64,000 nt of DNA from Candidatus Pacearchaeota archaeon (GCA_002690445.1 NZER01000349.1:12675-76674); one strand, 5' to 3'. Counted from the first letter of the stretch, positions 23,482 through 31,359 are shown. The notes: generated from the sequence alone by a model not told the origin. Translations and numbers: made by a program.

Positions 23482-23832
23482 ATGGCAGAGAAGAAAACAA
23501 CTAAGAAAGAAAGAACTACTAGCTGTGCTGATAAATTTTGTCCGGTGCACGGAAAGGACAAATTAAAAATGCGGGGGCGGGTGTTTGAAGGAATTATAAT
23601 TAAAAAATTGCATGGTAGAGTTACGATTCAGTTTGAAAGAATGTTCAAGGTTAGAAAGTATGAAAGATATGAAAAGCGGAAAACAAAGATTCACGCTAAG
23701 CTGCCAGCTTGTATGGATGCTGAGGTGGGGGTGGGGGATTTGATTCAGATTTCTGAGACAAGACCGTTGAGCAAGATGATTCATTTTGTTGTTGTTAAGG
23801 TTATAAAGAGCGAAGCTGGAGGGGGAAAGTAA
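23482..23832 (+). CDS. rps17: Ribosomal protein uS17
   Basis: 116 residues from the ATG at 23482, preceded by GGTGA; an in-frame GTG at 23467 coincides with that ribosome-binding site and is unlikely. The OB-fold core is clear: FEGIIIKKLHGRVTIQFER and KIHAKLPACMDAEVGVGDLIQI. A Cys-containing N-terminal tract (SCADKFCPVHG) is present. It is 1 bp from the unknown gene that follows. Confidence 0.94.
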   Translation: MAEKKTTKKERTTSCADKFCPVHGKDKLKMRGRVFEGIIIKKLHGRVTIQFERMFKVRKYERYEKRKTKIHAKLPACMDAEVGVGDLIQISETRPLSKMIHFVVVKVIKSEAGGGK

Positions 23833-23833
23833 G

Positions 23834-24205
23834 ATGAAGAAAGAATTAGAAACAATAGATGTAGAAGTTGGAGGAGTAGAGGATGGAGACTGGAGAGAGA
23901 AAAAATTTGATGATAGCTTTGCACAAAAACAATATAATGATTTAGAAAGATATTGTAGGATTCATTATGATGAGGCAAAAGACTTTGGAAATGAAGCTCA
24001 GCTCAGACATCATTATGATGAATGTCGTGTGCAGATAAATGATTGTGAGAAGGACTTGATATATAAAGGGGTAGACCATGGAGAATATGCACATATTTTC
24101 CTAGAATTAAGAGTAAAATTGATGGAGAATTTTGATGGACTTTTAAGTAAATTTAGAAAATCCCCTGAAGCAAGAGAAACAAGAGCAGAGGAGGCAGGAA
24201 GATGA
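23834..24205 (+). CDS. Unknown 123-residue protein between uS17 and uL14
   Basis: A charged, largely helical protein. An acidic N-terminus (LETIDVEVGGVEDGDW) is followed by helices containing YNDLERYCRIHYDEAKDF and HHYDECRVQINDCEKDL, with repeated Tyr-Asp-Glu patterns and three Cys. The ATG lies 1 bp after uS17 and the end overlaps uL14 by 4 bases, so it is embedded in and translated with the ribosomal operon. It is not Rpp29, which is all-beta. No family recognised. Confidence 0.7.
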   Translation: MKKELETIDVEVGGVEDGDWREKKFDDSFAQKQYNDLERYCRIHYDEAKDFGNEAQLRHHYDECRVQINDCEKDLIYKGVDHGEYAHIFLELRVKLMENFDGLLSKFRKSPEARETRAEEAGR

Positions 24206-24603
24206 AAGCAATAAGTGCACGAGCAACGCGGGGACTGAACATCAGCTGCTTAATTGATGCTGCTGATAATAGTGGGGCGAGAATTTGCAAGATTGTGGCA
24301 GTTAAGAAAACAAGAAGTAGGAAGGGAAGACAGACTCCAGCAAAAATTGCAGATTGGGTTAAGGTTTCAGTTAGAAAAGGAGACCCGCAAATGAAGGGTG
24401 AGGTTTTTGATGCGGTGATTGTGAGGCAGAAGAAGCCGTGGAAAAGGCGGTCTGGGGAGAGGGTTTGTTTTACAGATAATGCAGTTGTTTTGTTAAAAGA
24501 TGATAAGGGTAATCCGAAAGGGACGCAGATTAAGGGTCCGATTGCGCGTGAGATTCAGGAAAGATGGAAGGAGGTCGCCAAGTTGGCGAGTGTAATTTAT
24601 TAA
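24202..24603 (+). CDS. rpl14: Ribosomal protein uL14
   Basis: 133 residues, normal length. LIDAADNSGARICKIVAVK, GDPQMKGEVFDAVIVRQKKPWKR and the C-terminal KGTQIKGPIAREI-RWKEVAKLAS are family hallmarks. uL14 forms a bridge to the small subunit. It overlaps the unknown 123-residue gene by 4 bases. Confidence 0.96.
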   Translation: MKAISARATRGLNISCLIDAADNSGARICKIVAVKKTRSRKGRQTPAKIADWVKVSVRKGDPQMKGEVFDAVIVRQKKPWKRRSGERVCFTDNAVVLLKDDKGNPKGTQIKGPIAREIQERWKEVAKLASVIY

Positions 24604-24604
24604 A

Positions 24605-24907
24605 ATGGAATCGAAATCTAATGATTATGGTGCCTTGATTAGGGTAGCAAGAAGAGCTTTTGATAATCTTGATTATAATAATCAGCTGCATTTATTACAG
24701 ATGATTAGAGATAGGGCACTGGGTGCTGAGGGATTAGAGTCTGAAGGTTGTGATTATTGTGCTCATGGTCAAAGTAATATTCCTGGGATTCATTGTTTAT
24801 GTGATGAACTTATAGACAGGGGCAGTGAAGAAATTGGAAAAATGATTTCTGTTTTAATGCGAAGAGGAATTACTAATAAAACTAAATTAAGGGAGCTTGC
24901 AGCATAA
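24605..24907 (+). CDS. Unknown 100-residue protein between uL14 and uL24
   Basis: A helical N-terminus (GALIRVARRAFDNLDYNNQLHLL in order) is followed by CDYC and, about 14 residues later, CLC, four cysteines that could bind zinc, then a C-terminal helix (IGKMISVLMRRGITNKTKL). It begins 1 bp after uL14 and ends 1 bp before uL24. uL14 and uL24 are normally adjacent. No family recognised. Confidence 0.65.
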   Translation: MESKSNDYGALIRVARRAFDNLDYNNQLHLLQMIRDRALGAEGLESEGCDYCAHGQSNIPGIHCLCDELIDRGSEEIGKMISVLMRRGITNKTKLRELAA

Positions 24908-24908
24908 A

Positions 24909-25430
24909 ATGAAATCGAAATTTAGCAAAACATGGAAGGCGAGTAAACAGCCGAGAAAGCAGAGGAAATATTTAGCTAATGCTCCGCTGCATTTGAGGGG
25001 CAAGTTTATGGCTGCGACTTTGAGCAAGGTGCTTAGAGGAAAATACGGGGTGCGGAATATAGAAGTGAGAAAGGGCGACGAGGTTAAGATTATGCGGGGT
25101 AAGTTTAAGAAAAAAACTGGGAAGGTGGGAGCGGTTGATTTGAAAAGGACAGCAGTCTCAATTGATGGAATTGAAAAATTGAAGAAAGATGGTTCAAAAT
25201 CTGCTGTTAAGTTTCATCCGTCTAAGGTTATGATTATGAGTTTGAATTTAGATGATCAGAAAAGAATGAAGAGAATTAAAAAAGTGGATGATAAAGTAGA
25301 GAAGAAAGCAGATGTGAAGGGAGAGAAGAAAGTAGAAGACAAAGCAGGGAAGGAAAAATCTGAAAAAGGGACAGAAGAGAAAAAATCAGATAAAAACACG
25401 GAGAAGAAAAATGTACATAAAAAGAAGTAA
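24909..25430 (+). CDS. rpl24: Ribosomal protein uL24 with Lys-rich tail
   Basis: 173 residues. The archaeal uL24 core (KTWKASKQPRKQRKYLANAPLHLR in order, KOW motif GDEVKIMRGKFKKKTGKV at about 60) ends near residue 118; the last 55 residues are a Lys/Glu/Asp low-complexity tail. uL24 is an early assembly protein near the tunnel exit. It is 1 bp from eS4. Confidence 0.94.
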   Translation: MKSKFSKTWKASKQPRKQRKYLANAPLHLRGKFMAATLSKVLRGKYGVRNIEVRKGDEVKIMRGKFKKKTGKVGAVDLKRTAVSIDGIEKLKKDGSKSAVKFHPSKVMIMSLNLDDQKRMKRIKKVDDKVEKKADVKGEKKVEDKAGKEKSEKGTEEKKSDKNTEKKNVHKKK

Positions 25431-25431
25431 A

Positions 25432-26067
25432 ATGCCGAGGGCGTGGCCGATTCCGCGAAAGAAAAAAGGAATGAAATATATAGCTGTTGCAGGGCATTCT
25501 GTGAAAAAAGGGATTCCGCTTTTGTTTGTGCTTCGGGATATTTTAAAAATTGCGAAGACAAGGAAGGAAGCGAGGCATTTTGTTTTGGCGGGCGATGTAA
25601 AAATTAATAATCAGGTTAGGAAGAGCGAGGCGTTCCCTGTCCAGGTTTTCGATGTTATTAATTTAGAAAAGGCAGGGAAAAATTATCGGCTTGAGATTGT
25701 GAATAAAAAATTTGAGTTGAAAGAGATTTCTGAAAAAGAAGCTGGTAAGAAAATTATTAAGATTTCAGGTAAGAAGATTTTAGGGAAGGATAAAGTGCAG
25801 ATGAATTTAGAAGACGGCGGGAATTTAGTTTGGGGGGAGAAATTTTCTGTTGGCGATTCTGTTGTGATGAATACAAGGGAAAATAAAATTGATAAAATTT
25901 TACCTCTGAAAGAAGGAGCTAGTATTGAAGTTATTTCTGGGAAGCACGCTGGTGAGAAGGGTCAGCTTAAGAAAGTTTTGAATTTGGCTAGGGAGAATGT
26001 TTATTTAATTAAATTAAAAGAAGGCGAGGTTACTCTGCCTTTTAAGACCATTTTGGTAATTGAATAA
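25432..26067 (+). CDS. rps4e: Ribosomal protein eS4
   Basis: 211 residues from MPRAWPIPRKKKGMKY. The S4-type RNA-binding segment (HFVLAGDVKINNQVRK), the central beta domain and a C-terminal KOW (EVISGKHAGEKGQLKKV) are in order. It is somewhat shorter than the usual 235-250 residues. It overlaps uL5 by one base. Confidence 0.94.
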   Translation: MPRAWPIPRKKKGMKYIAVAGHSVKKGIPLLFVLRDILKIAKTRKEARHFVLAGDVKINNQVRKSEAFPVQVFDVINLEKAGKNYRLEIVNKKFELKEISEKEAGKKIIKISGKKILGKDKVQMNLEDGGNLVWGEKFSVGDSVVMNTRENKIDKILPLKEGASIEVISGKHAGEKGQLKKVLNLARENVYLIKLKEGEVTLPFKTILVIE

Positions 26068-26621
26068 TGGAACAGAAACTTGAGCAACCAAAACAGGAAA
26101 ATGGAATGAGAATTGTGAAGTTGGATAAGGTTGTGCTGAATATTGGCGGGACTGAGGACAAACTTGATAAAGGGTTTAAGCTGCTGCAGGTTTTGAGCGG
26201 GAAGAAGCCGGTAAAAGTGAAGGCAGTGAAGAGAATTCCGGCGTGGAATGTGCGGCAGGGGTTGGAAGTTGGAACAAAGGTTACACTTCGGGGCAAGGAT
26301 GCTGAAGATATTTTGAAGAAACTTTTACCAGCTATTGATAATACACTTAAGGAAAAACAGATTCAGAATAATTTCTTTTCTTTTGGAATTCACGAGTATA
26401 TTGAGATTCCGGGTGTGGAGTATATTCGGGAAGTTGGGATTATGGGATTTGAAGTTACAGCGGTTTTTGCAAGAGCTGGGAAGAGTGTAGAGAAAAAGAA
26501 AATAAAGAAGGGTAAGGCGAAAAGATTGGTTGTTACTTCAAAAGAAATTGAAATATTTATGGAGCAGAAATTCAAAACTAAAATATTGACGAAGAGGGGG
26601 CAGGAAGATGACAGCGAGTGA
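26067..26621 (+). CDS. rpl5: Ribosomal protein uL5
   Basis: 184 residues. KVVLNIGGTEDKLDKGFKLLQ, RIPAWNVRQGLEVGTKVTLRG and FGIHEYIEIPGVEY follow in order. uL5 binds 5S rRNA and contacts the P-site tRNA. It overlaps uS14 by 14 bases. Confidence 0.95.
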   Translation: MEQKLEQPKQENGMRIVKLDKVVLNIGGTEDKLDKGFKLLQVLSGKKPVKVKAVKRIPAWNVRQGLEVGTKVTLRGKDAEDILKKLLPAIDNTLKEKQIQNNFFSFGIHEYIEIPGVEYIREVGIMGFEVTAVFARAGKSVEKKKIKKGKAKRLVVTSKEIEIFMEQKFKTKILTKRGQEDDSE

Positions 26622-26838
26622 TTGGAGAAAAATTACGCGGCAGTTGAGGAATAAGCCAGCTGTGCTTAAGAAATTTTTAAAACATAATAAACCGATGGAT
26701 AGGAAGTTTGGCGTGGCTGCGAAGAAATGTGAGAAGTGTGGGCGGTTTGGGGCTATGGTGAATCAGTATAATTTAAATTTGTGCCGACATTGTTTTCGGG
26801 AGTTGGCTCTTGAATTGGGGTTCAAGAAATATAGTTAA
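26608..26838 (+). CDS. rps14: Ribosomal protein uS14, zinc-binding form
   Basis: 76 residues. CEKCGRFG and CRHC give the Cys-x2-Cys, Cys-x2-Cys zinc site with 14 residues between the pairs. An N-terminal extension of about 35 residues (SDWRKITRQLRNKP) is longer than the 50-residue archaeal norm. The start overlaps uL5 and is followed by uS8 one base after the stop. Confidence 0.93.
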   Translation: MTASDWRKITRQLRNKPAVLKKFLKHNKPMDRKFGVAAKKCEKCGRFGAMVNQYNLNLCRHCFRELALELGFKKYS

Positions 26839-26839
26839 A

Positions 26840-27226
26840 ATGAGTCAAGATATTGTTGCAGATGCATTGAATCAGATAATGAACTCGAAGAGAGTAGAGA
26901 AAAAGGAAGTTAAAATTAGAAGGTGGTCTAATCTTTTGATTAATCTTTTTGAAATGATGAAGGCGAAAGGGCATATTGATTTTGAAGTTAAGGAAGATGA
27001 TGAAGGGGTGAGTCACGCTTTTGTGAAGATTATAAAGTTGAATAAGTGTCTTGCTGTTAAACCGAGGTATTATGTGCGCGTTGGGGAAATTGAAAAATAT
27101 TTGCGGAGATTTTTGCCTTCACGAAATTTTGGGACGTTGGTGATTTCGACAAGTGCAGGATTGGTGTCGCATCAACAAGCTGAGGAAAATAAATTAGGGG
27201 GGGCTGTGGTTGCTTATTTTTACTGA
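26840..27226 (+). CDS. rps8: Ribosomal protein uS8
   Basis: 128 residues from MSQDIVADALNQIMNSKRVEKK. C-terminal signature GTLVISTSAGLVSHQQAEENKLGG in order. uS8 nucleates assembly of the central domain of 16S rRNA. Its stop codon's last base is the first of the uL6 start. Standard order uS14-uS8-uL6. Confidence 0.95.
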   Translation: MSQDIVADALNQIMNSKRVEKKEVKIRRWSNLLINLFEMMKAKGHIDFEVKEDDEGVSHAFVKIIKLNKCLAVKPRYYVRVGEIEKYLRRFLPSRNFGTLVISTSAGLVSHQQAEENKLGGAVVAYFY

Positions 27227-27768
27227 TGAAGAAAAATCTTGAGCGAGTTATTGAAATTCCGGAGGGAGTTGAAGTTTTGGCAGAGGATGGTTTGATAACT
27301 GTGAAGGGGAATGGAAAGGAATTGAAACGGGAGCTGAATTTGACTGGGGTTTCTGTTAAGATTGATGGGAAGGAGTTGAAAATTTTTGCGAAGAATGCGA
27401 CTAAGAGAGAAAGTAAACTTATGGGGACTGCGTGGGCTCATATTAAGAATATGATTGCGGGGGCGCAGGAAGATTTTGTTTACAAGTTGGAGATTGCGAA
27501 TGTGCATTTTCCTATGAATGTTAAGGCAGAAAATGGTAAGGTTGTGATTAAATCTTTTTTAGGGGAGACAACTGAGAGGACTGCTGAGATTTTGAAAGAT
27601 GTTAGTGTTGATGTGAAAGGCAATGTGGTTGAAGTTAAGTCTGCAAATATTGAGGCAGCTGGGCAGACTGCTGCGAATATTGAAAAGGCGACAAAGCTGT
27701 ATGGCAGGGATAGGAGAATTTTTCAGGATGGGATTTTCATAACAGAAAAGCCGGGAAGGGTTATATGA
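27226..27768 (+). CDS. rpl6: Ribosomal protein uL6
   Basis: 180 residues: two uL6 domains, with IEIPEGVEV at the start, GTAWAHIKNMIAGAQEDFVYKL in the middle and RDRRIFQDGIFITEKPG at the C-terminus. uL6 lies near the factor-binding site. It overlaps the eL32 start (TATGATG). Confidence 0.95.
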   Translation: MKKNLERVIEIPEGVEVLAEDGLITVKGNGKELKRELNLTGVSVKIDGKELKIFAKNATKRESKLMGTAWAHIKNMIAGAQEDFVYKLEIANVHFPMNVKAENGKVVIKSFLGETTERTAEILKDVSVDVKGNVVEVKSANIEAAGQTAANIEKATKLYGRDRRIFQDGIFITEKPGRVI

Positions 27769-28265
27769 TGGAAAAAGTAAACAATAACTCGCGAGCTCGG
27801 AAAAAAGTAAACAATAATGTTTCCATGCTTTCCTCACATGTTCGGAAAAAACCAAAGTTTCTAAGAACAGCGTGGCATAAGCAGATTAAGTTAGGCAAGA
27901 CTGTGAAGAAAAAGCGAAAGTGGCGGGCGGCGAAGGGAAGGCATAATAAGCTACGGCTGGGTGAGGCGGGGCGGGCGAGGAGGCCTAAGGTGGGGTGGGG
28001 GAGTAAAAAGGAAAAAGGAAAAGAAATTTTGGTGATTCAAAATCTGAAACAGCTTGAGGAGTTGAAAGATGTTAAGGAAATTCTAATTGGAAAGGTTGGG
28101 AAAAAGAAGCGGGCAGAGATGATTAAGATGGCGAATGAAAAGAAAATTAAGATTTTGAATAAATACAGGAAGGTTGTAAAAGAGAAAGTTGAAGAGAGTA
28201 AGACAGAGATAAAAACTGAAACTAATAAAAAATCGGTTAAGGAGGATTCAAATGCAACTAGCTAA
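27765..28265 (+). CDS. rpl32e: Ribosomal protein eL32
   Basis: 166 residues (start at 27765 or 27768). PKFLRTAWHKQIKLGKTVKKKRKWRAAKGRHNK is the archaeal eL32 core in order, followed by KVGWGSKK and IGKVGKKKRAEM. A variable N-terminus and a Lys/Glu C-terminal tail are added. It overlaps eL19 by 14 bases; GGAGGA inside its 3' end serves eL19. Confidence 0.92.
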   Translation: MMEKVNNNSRARKKVNNNVSMLSSHVRKKPKFLRTAWHKQIKLGKTVKKKRKWRAAKGRHNKLRLGEAGRARRPKVGWGSKKEKGKEILVIQNLKQLEELKDVKEILIGKVGKKKRAEMIKMANEKKIKILNKYRKVVKEKVEESKTEIKTETNKKSVKEDSNATS

Positions 28266-28653
28266 AAAGAAGGCGCTTGCGGCGAAAGTTTTGAAAGTTG
28301 GGAAGAACCGAGTGGTTTTTGCAGCTGGGCATGAGTCTGAGATTAAGGAAGCAATTACGCGGCAGGATATTTTGGACTTGCATAAATCAGGAGCGATTCG
28401 GGTGCGGGAGGTGAAGGGGCGGAGGGCGGTGCAGAAAAGAAAGCATCGGAGAAGGACTGGAAAAATCAAGAAAAAAGTAAATCAGACAAAACAAGATTAT
28501 GTTAAATTGACGAGAAAGCTGCGGAAGTTTGCGGGGCATCTTTTGAAGACAAAGGAAATTGACAAGGATAAACATAGGGAGATTAGGAAGAGGATTCGGG
28601 CGAAGAAGTTCAGGAGCAGACGGCATTTAAATGAAAGCTTGGGGGAAATATGA
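28252..28653 (+). CDS. rpl19e: Ribosomal protein eL19
   Basis: 133 residues. MQLAKKKALAAKVLKVGKNRVVF, DLHKSGAIRVREVKGRR and the long basic helix (FRSRRHLNESL) match archaeal eL19. GGAGGA lies 6 bases upstream of the ATG. It overlaps uL18 by 4 bases. Confidence 0.95.
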   Translation: MQLAKKKALAAKVLKVGKNRVVFAAGHESEIKEAITRQDILDLHKSGAIRVREVKGRRAVQKRKHRRRTGKIKKKVNQTKQDYVKLTRKLRKFAGHLLKTKEIDKDKHREIRKRIRAKKFRSRRHLNESLGEI

Positions 28654-29153
28654 CGCGGCGGACACAGAAGCGGAGGAGAAAAGAGAATAAGACAGATTAC
28701 AAATTGAGAATGAATTTGCTAAAGTCGGGTAAGCCAAGAATTGTAATTAGAAAGACGAACAAATATTTTATTGCGCAGGCTGTGGAAAGTCATGAAGCGC
28801 AGGACAAGGTTCTTGCTGGTGTTAGTTCGCGGGATCTGATTAAGAAAGGGTGGGATGGGAAATTTAAGGGAAGTTTGAAAGGGGTTCCTGCGGGTTATTT
28901 GACTGGGCTGCTGATGGCTAAAAAATTATCTGACAGCAAGGATGAGTTTATTCTTGACTTGGGAATGGCGCGGACAATTTACGGAAATAGGATTTATGCT
29001 GTAGTCACTGGGTTAGTTGACGGGGGTGTGAATGTTAAGGTTGATAAAAAGGTTTTTCCGTCAAAAGAAAGATTGGATGGGGAACATTTAAAACCTGAAG
29101 TGAAGGAAATGATAAGTAAGGTTAAATCTAAATTAGGAGTTCAAAATGGCTGA
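28650..29153 (+). CDS. rpl18: Ribosomal protein uL18
   Basis: 167 residues. Archaeal start KRRRKENKTDYKLRMNLLKSGKPR, ending with the 5S-rRNA-binding fold (GLLMAKKL, LDLGMARTIYGNRIYAVV, DGGVNV). uL18 delivers 5S rRNA to the large subunit with uL5. It overlaps uS5 by 8 bases. Confidence 0.95.
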   Translation: MTRRTQKRRRKENKTDYKLRMNLLKSGKPRIVIRKTNKYFIAQAVESHEAQDKVLAGVSSRDLIKKGWDGKFKGSLKGVPAGYLTGLLMAKKLSDSKDEFILDLGMARTIYGNRIYAVVTGLVDGGVNVKVDKKVFPSKERLDGEHLKPEVKEMISKVKSKLGVQNG

Positions 29154-30042
29154 TATAAAACTAAATGAAGGAGAAAAGGAAAAGAAAATGGAAGGGCGAG
29201 CTGAGGAACTGAAAGAGAAAAGTGCTGGAGAAGCTTTGAAAGTAATGAGTGGAAAGGTGGAGGAAAAAGAAAAAAAGGCAGATGCTGAAGTGACAAAGGA
29301 ATTTGTTGCTGGGGAGAAGCGAGAGCAGGCGGGGCGGGGCGGGCGTGGGAATTTCCAGAGGGAGTCTCGGGAAGAAAGATTTGCGCGGGAGGCGAAGGAA
29401 AAACTTGATGCGTGGGTTCCTAAAACTCAACTTGGGAGAGATGTTCGTTCTGGCAAGATAAAAACTATTGGGGAAATTTTTTCTTCGGGAAAAAAGATTA
29501 TGGAGTCTCAGATTGTTGATTTGCTTTTGAAAAATTTGAAAACTGATTTGCTTTTTATTGGGCAGGCAAAGGGGAAGTTTGGCGGGGGGAAGAGGCGAGC
29601 GTGGAGACAGACTCAGAAGAAAACTCAGGAAGGAAATGTTTTGACTTTTGGAGTGATGGCTGTTGTTGGGGATGGGCATGGGCATTTGGGGGTTGGGGTG
29701 GGGCGGGCTTCAGAAACACTGCCCGCAAGGGAAAAGGCAGTAAGAAAAGCTAAACTGAATATTCAGAAGATTGAAAGGGGCTGTGCAAGTTATGACTGCT
29801 CTTGTAATGAGCCGCATAGTATTCCGCTTGTAACTGAAGGCAAGGTTTCGTCTGTTAGTGTTCAATTAATGCCGGCGCCTCAGGGAACAGGTCTGGTAGT
29901 GGGAAAGGAGTTGAAAAAGATTTTGAAGCTAGCTGGAATCAAGGATGTTTATAGCAAGACATCTGGGAAAGTGCGGACTACAATTAACACGGTGGCTGCT
30001 TGTATGCAAGCTTTGACTAAATTAGGGGAGGTTCAGGTTTAA
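29146..30042 (+). CDS. rps5: Ribosomal protein uS5 with charged N-terminal extension
   Basis: 298 residues against about 210 in most archaea. About the first 85 residues form a Lys/Glu/Gly/Arg extension containing GRGGRGNFQ. The S5 fold starts near AWVPKTQLGRDVRSGKI, with GVMAVVGDGHGHLGVGVGRA and the C-terminal APQGTGLVVGKELKKILKLAGI in order. uS5 guards decoding accuracy and the mRNA entry. It ends 1 bp before uL30. Confidence 0.94.
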   Translation: MADIKLNEGEKEKKMEGRAEELKEKSAGEALKVMSGKVEEKEKKADAEVTKEFVAGEKREQAGRGGRGNFQRESREERFAREAKEKLDAWVPKTQLGRDVRSGKIKTIGEIFSSGKKIMESQIVDLLLKNLKTDLLFIGQAKGKFGGGKRRAWRQTQKKTQEGNVLTFGVMAVVGDGHGHLGVGVGRASETLPAREKAVRKAKLNIQKIERGCASYDCSCNEPHSIPLVTEGKVSSVSVQLMPAPQGTGLVVGKELKKILKLAGIKDVYSKTSGKVRTTINTVAACMQALTKLGEVQV

Positions 30043-30043
30043 G

Positions 30044-30391
30044 ATGATAGCAGTAATAAGAATTGCAGGACAGATTGGTCTAAAGAAAGAGATAGTTGAA
30101 ACTTTGTATAGGCTGAAGCTGAGGCGGAAGTTGGTTTGTGTTTTAGTTGATGAGAAGGATGAAGTGAAGGTGGGAATGATTGGGAAGGTTAAGGATTTTG
30201 TTGCTTATGGGGCTGTTGATGACGAGTTAGTTAAGGAGTTGAATGAGAAGCGGGGCAAGGATAAGGCGAAGGGATTTTATCGGCTGCACCCGCCTGTTGG
30301 TGGTTTTAAGAGGTCGACTAAAGTTGCGGTTCCGAAAGGTGTTCTTGGAAAGCATGATGATATTGGTAAACTTTTAGGGAGGATGTTATGA
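30044..30391 (+). CDS. rpl30: Ribosomal protein uL30, short form
   Basis: 115 residues; archaeal uL30 is usually near 150. MIAVIRIAGQIGLKKEIVETLYRLKLRRK is the family start in order, and the C-terminal FYRLHPPVGGFKRSTK is the archaeal extension, shortened. It overlaps the next unknown gene by 4 bases. Confidence 0.93.
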   Translation: MIAVIRIAGQIGLKKEIVETLYRLKLRRKLVCVLVDEKDEVKVGMIGKVKDFVAYGAVDDELVKELNEKRGKDKAKGFYRLHPPVGGFKRSTKVAVPKGVLGKHDDIGKLLGRML

Positions 30392-30621
30392 TAGATGCTC
30401 ATGTCGGGGAGGTGCTTACATTTGATGGAAGGGATGAATTGGTTGTTGCTATTCATGGTGATTATGTTGAATTCAAAAGGCATGGCAGAGGTAAGAGTGT
30501 TCAGATTGGAGAAAGAGATAAAAATAGTGGGGAGCTTAGGAATGTTAGAAGCTATGGTCTGAGATTTTCAGATTATGTTTTTGGAATTGAACAATTAAAT
30601 GCCGCAGGAATAGAAAGATGA
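30388..30621 (+). CDS. Unknown 77-residue protein between uL30 and uL15
   Basis: A beta-rich small protein: HVGEVLTFDGRDELVVAIHGDYVEFKRHG in order suggests consecutive strands of an SH3-like or OB-like barrel, followed by FSDYVFGIEQLNAAGI. It overlaps uL30 by 4 bases and uL15 by 4 bases, so it is coupled to both. uL30 and uL15 are normally adjacent. A small RNA-binding barrel is possible but unproven. Confidence 0.65.
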   Translation: MIDAHVGEVLTFDGRDELVVAIHGDYVEFKRHGRGKSVQIGERDKNSGELRNVRSYGLRFSDYVFGIEQLNAAGIER

Positions 30622-31118
30622 AATTGAAAAAACGGAAAAAGACATCGCGGTTAAGGGGAAGCAGGACAGCTGGGTGGGGTTTTCGGCAGAAGCATAAGGG
30701 GCATGGGAATCGGGGCGGGGTTGGGATGGCGGGGAGTGGTAAGCGGGCTGATCATAAAAAACAAAAAGCATTAAAGTTAGCTAAGGAGGCAGGGGCAAAG
30801 AAGGGTTATTTTGGGGGCGGGGGTTTTACTTCGCGGAGAACTGCGAAAAAAGTTAATAATGTTTTGAATTTAACTGAGGTGAGAAAAAGATTTGGGGAAG
30901 GGAAAATTGAACTTAAAGAGTATAAAATTCTTGGAAAAGGTGATGGTTTTAAAGGTGAGATAATTGCAGGGGCAGCTTCGAAAACAGCAATTGAGAAAAT
31001 GGAAAAGGTGGGCGGGAAAATTGTTTTGCCTGTTGTTGAGGTGGAGAAAAAAGTGGAGAGGGAGGAAGGGGGTGTGGGGGAAAATGGAAAAAAGGCAAAA
31101 CCTAAGAAAAATACCTGA
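30618..31118 (+). CDS. rpl15: Ribosomal protein uL15
   Basis: 166 residues. KKTSRLRGSRTAGWGFRQKHKGHGNRGGVG in order is the glycine-rich N-terminal arm, and VLNLTEVRKRFGEGKI with AGAASKTAIEKMEKVGGKIV is the globular domain. A Lys/Glu tail ends the protein. Last core gene of the operon; secY follows only after 2.1 kb of other genes. Confidence 0.95.
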   Translation: MKLKKRKKTSRLRGSRTAGWGFRQKHKGHGNRGGVGMAGSGKRADHKKQKALKLAKEAGAKKGYFGGGGFTSRRTAKKVNNVLNLTEVRKRFGEGKIELKEYKILGKGDGFKGEIIAGAASKTAIEKMEKVGGKIVLPVVEVEKKVEREEGGVGENGKKAKPKKNT

Positions 31119-31146
31119 AAGGGAAAAAGAGTTCTGATAATTTAAG

Positions 31147-31359
31147 ATGGGAAAAGGAAGAAGACTCGAAAGGAGAATTGGAGAAGCAGTGGAACTTATC
31201 GGAAGATATGGGGGAATCGATGAAGTGCACCACAAACAATGGGTATTAGATCAGGTTTTAAGAAACCTACTTGGTCCAGAAGGATATAAAGAGTGGAGGC
31301 AAGAGTATGATAGTGAAGGAGAATATGAAGATGCCTGGGATGAAGGAATTGCACCCTAA
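31147..31359 (+). CDS. Small protein with HKQW-DQ-LR motif, phage-type family
   Basis: 70 residues. VHHKQWVLDQVLRNLLGPEGYKEWRQEY is a pattern I know from many small uncharacterised phage and bacterial proteins (HKQWxxDQxxR ... Y..W). The C-terminus is acidic (DSEGEYEDAWDEG). It starts 28 bp after uL15 on the same strand. Function unknown; its presence at the end of a ribosomal operon may reflect transfer from a virus. Confidence 0.65.
   Translation: MGKGRRLERRIGEAVELIGRYGGIDEVHHKQWVLDQVLRNLLGPEGYKEWRQEYDSEGEYEDAWDEGIAP

Noticed and set aside
23834..24205. Idea that the unknown gene is Rpp29
   Set aside because: Rpp29 is an Sm-like all-beta protein; this sequence is charged and helical with no shared motif.
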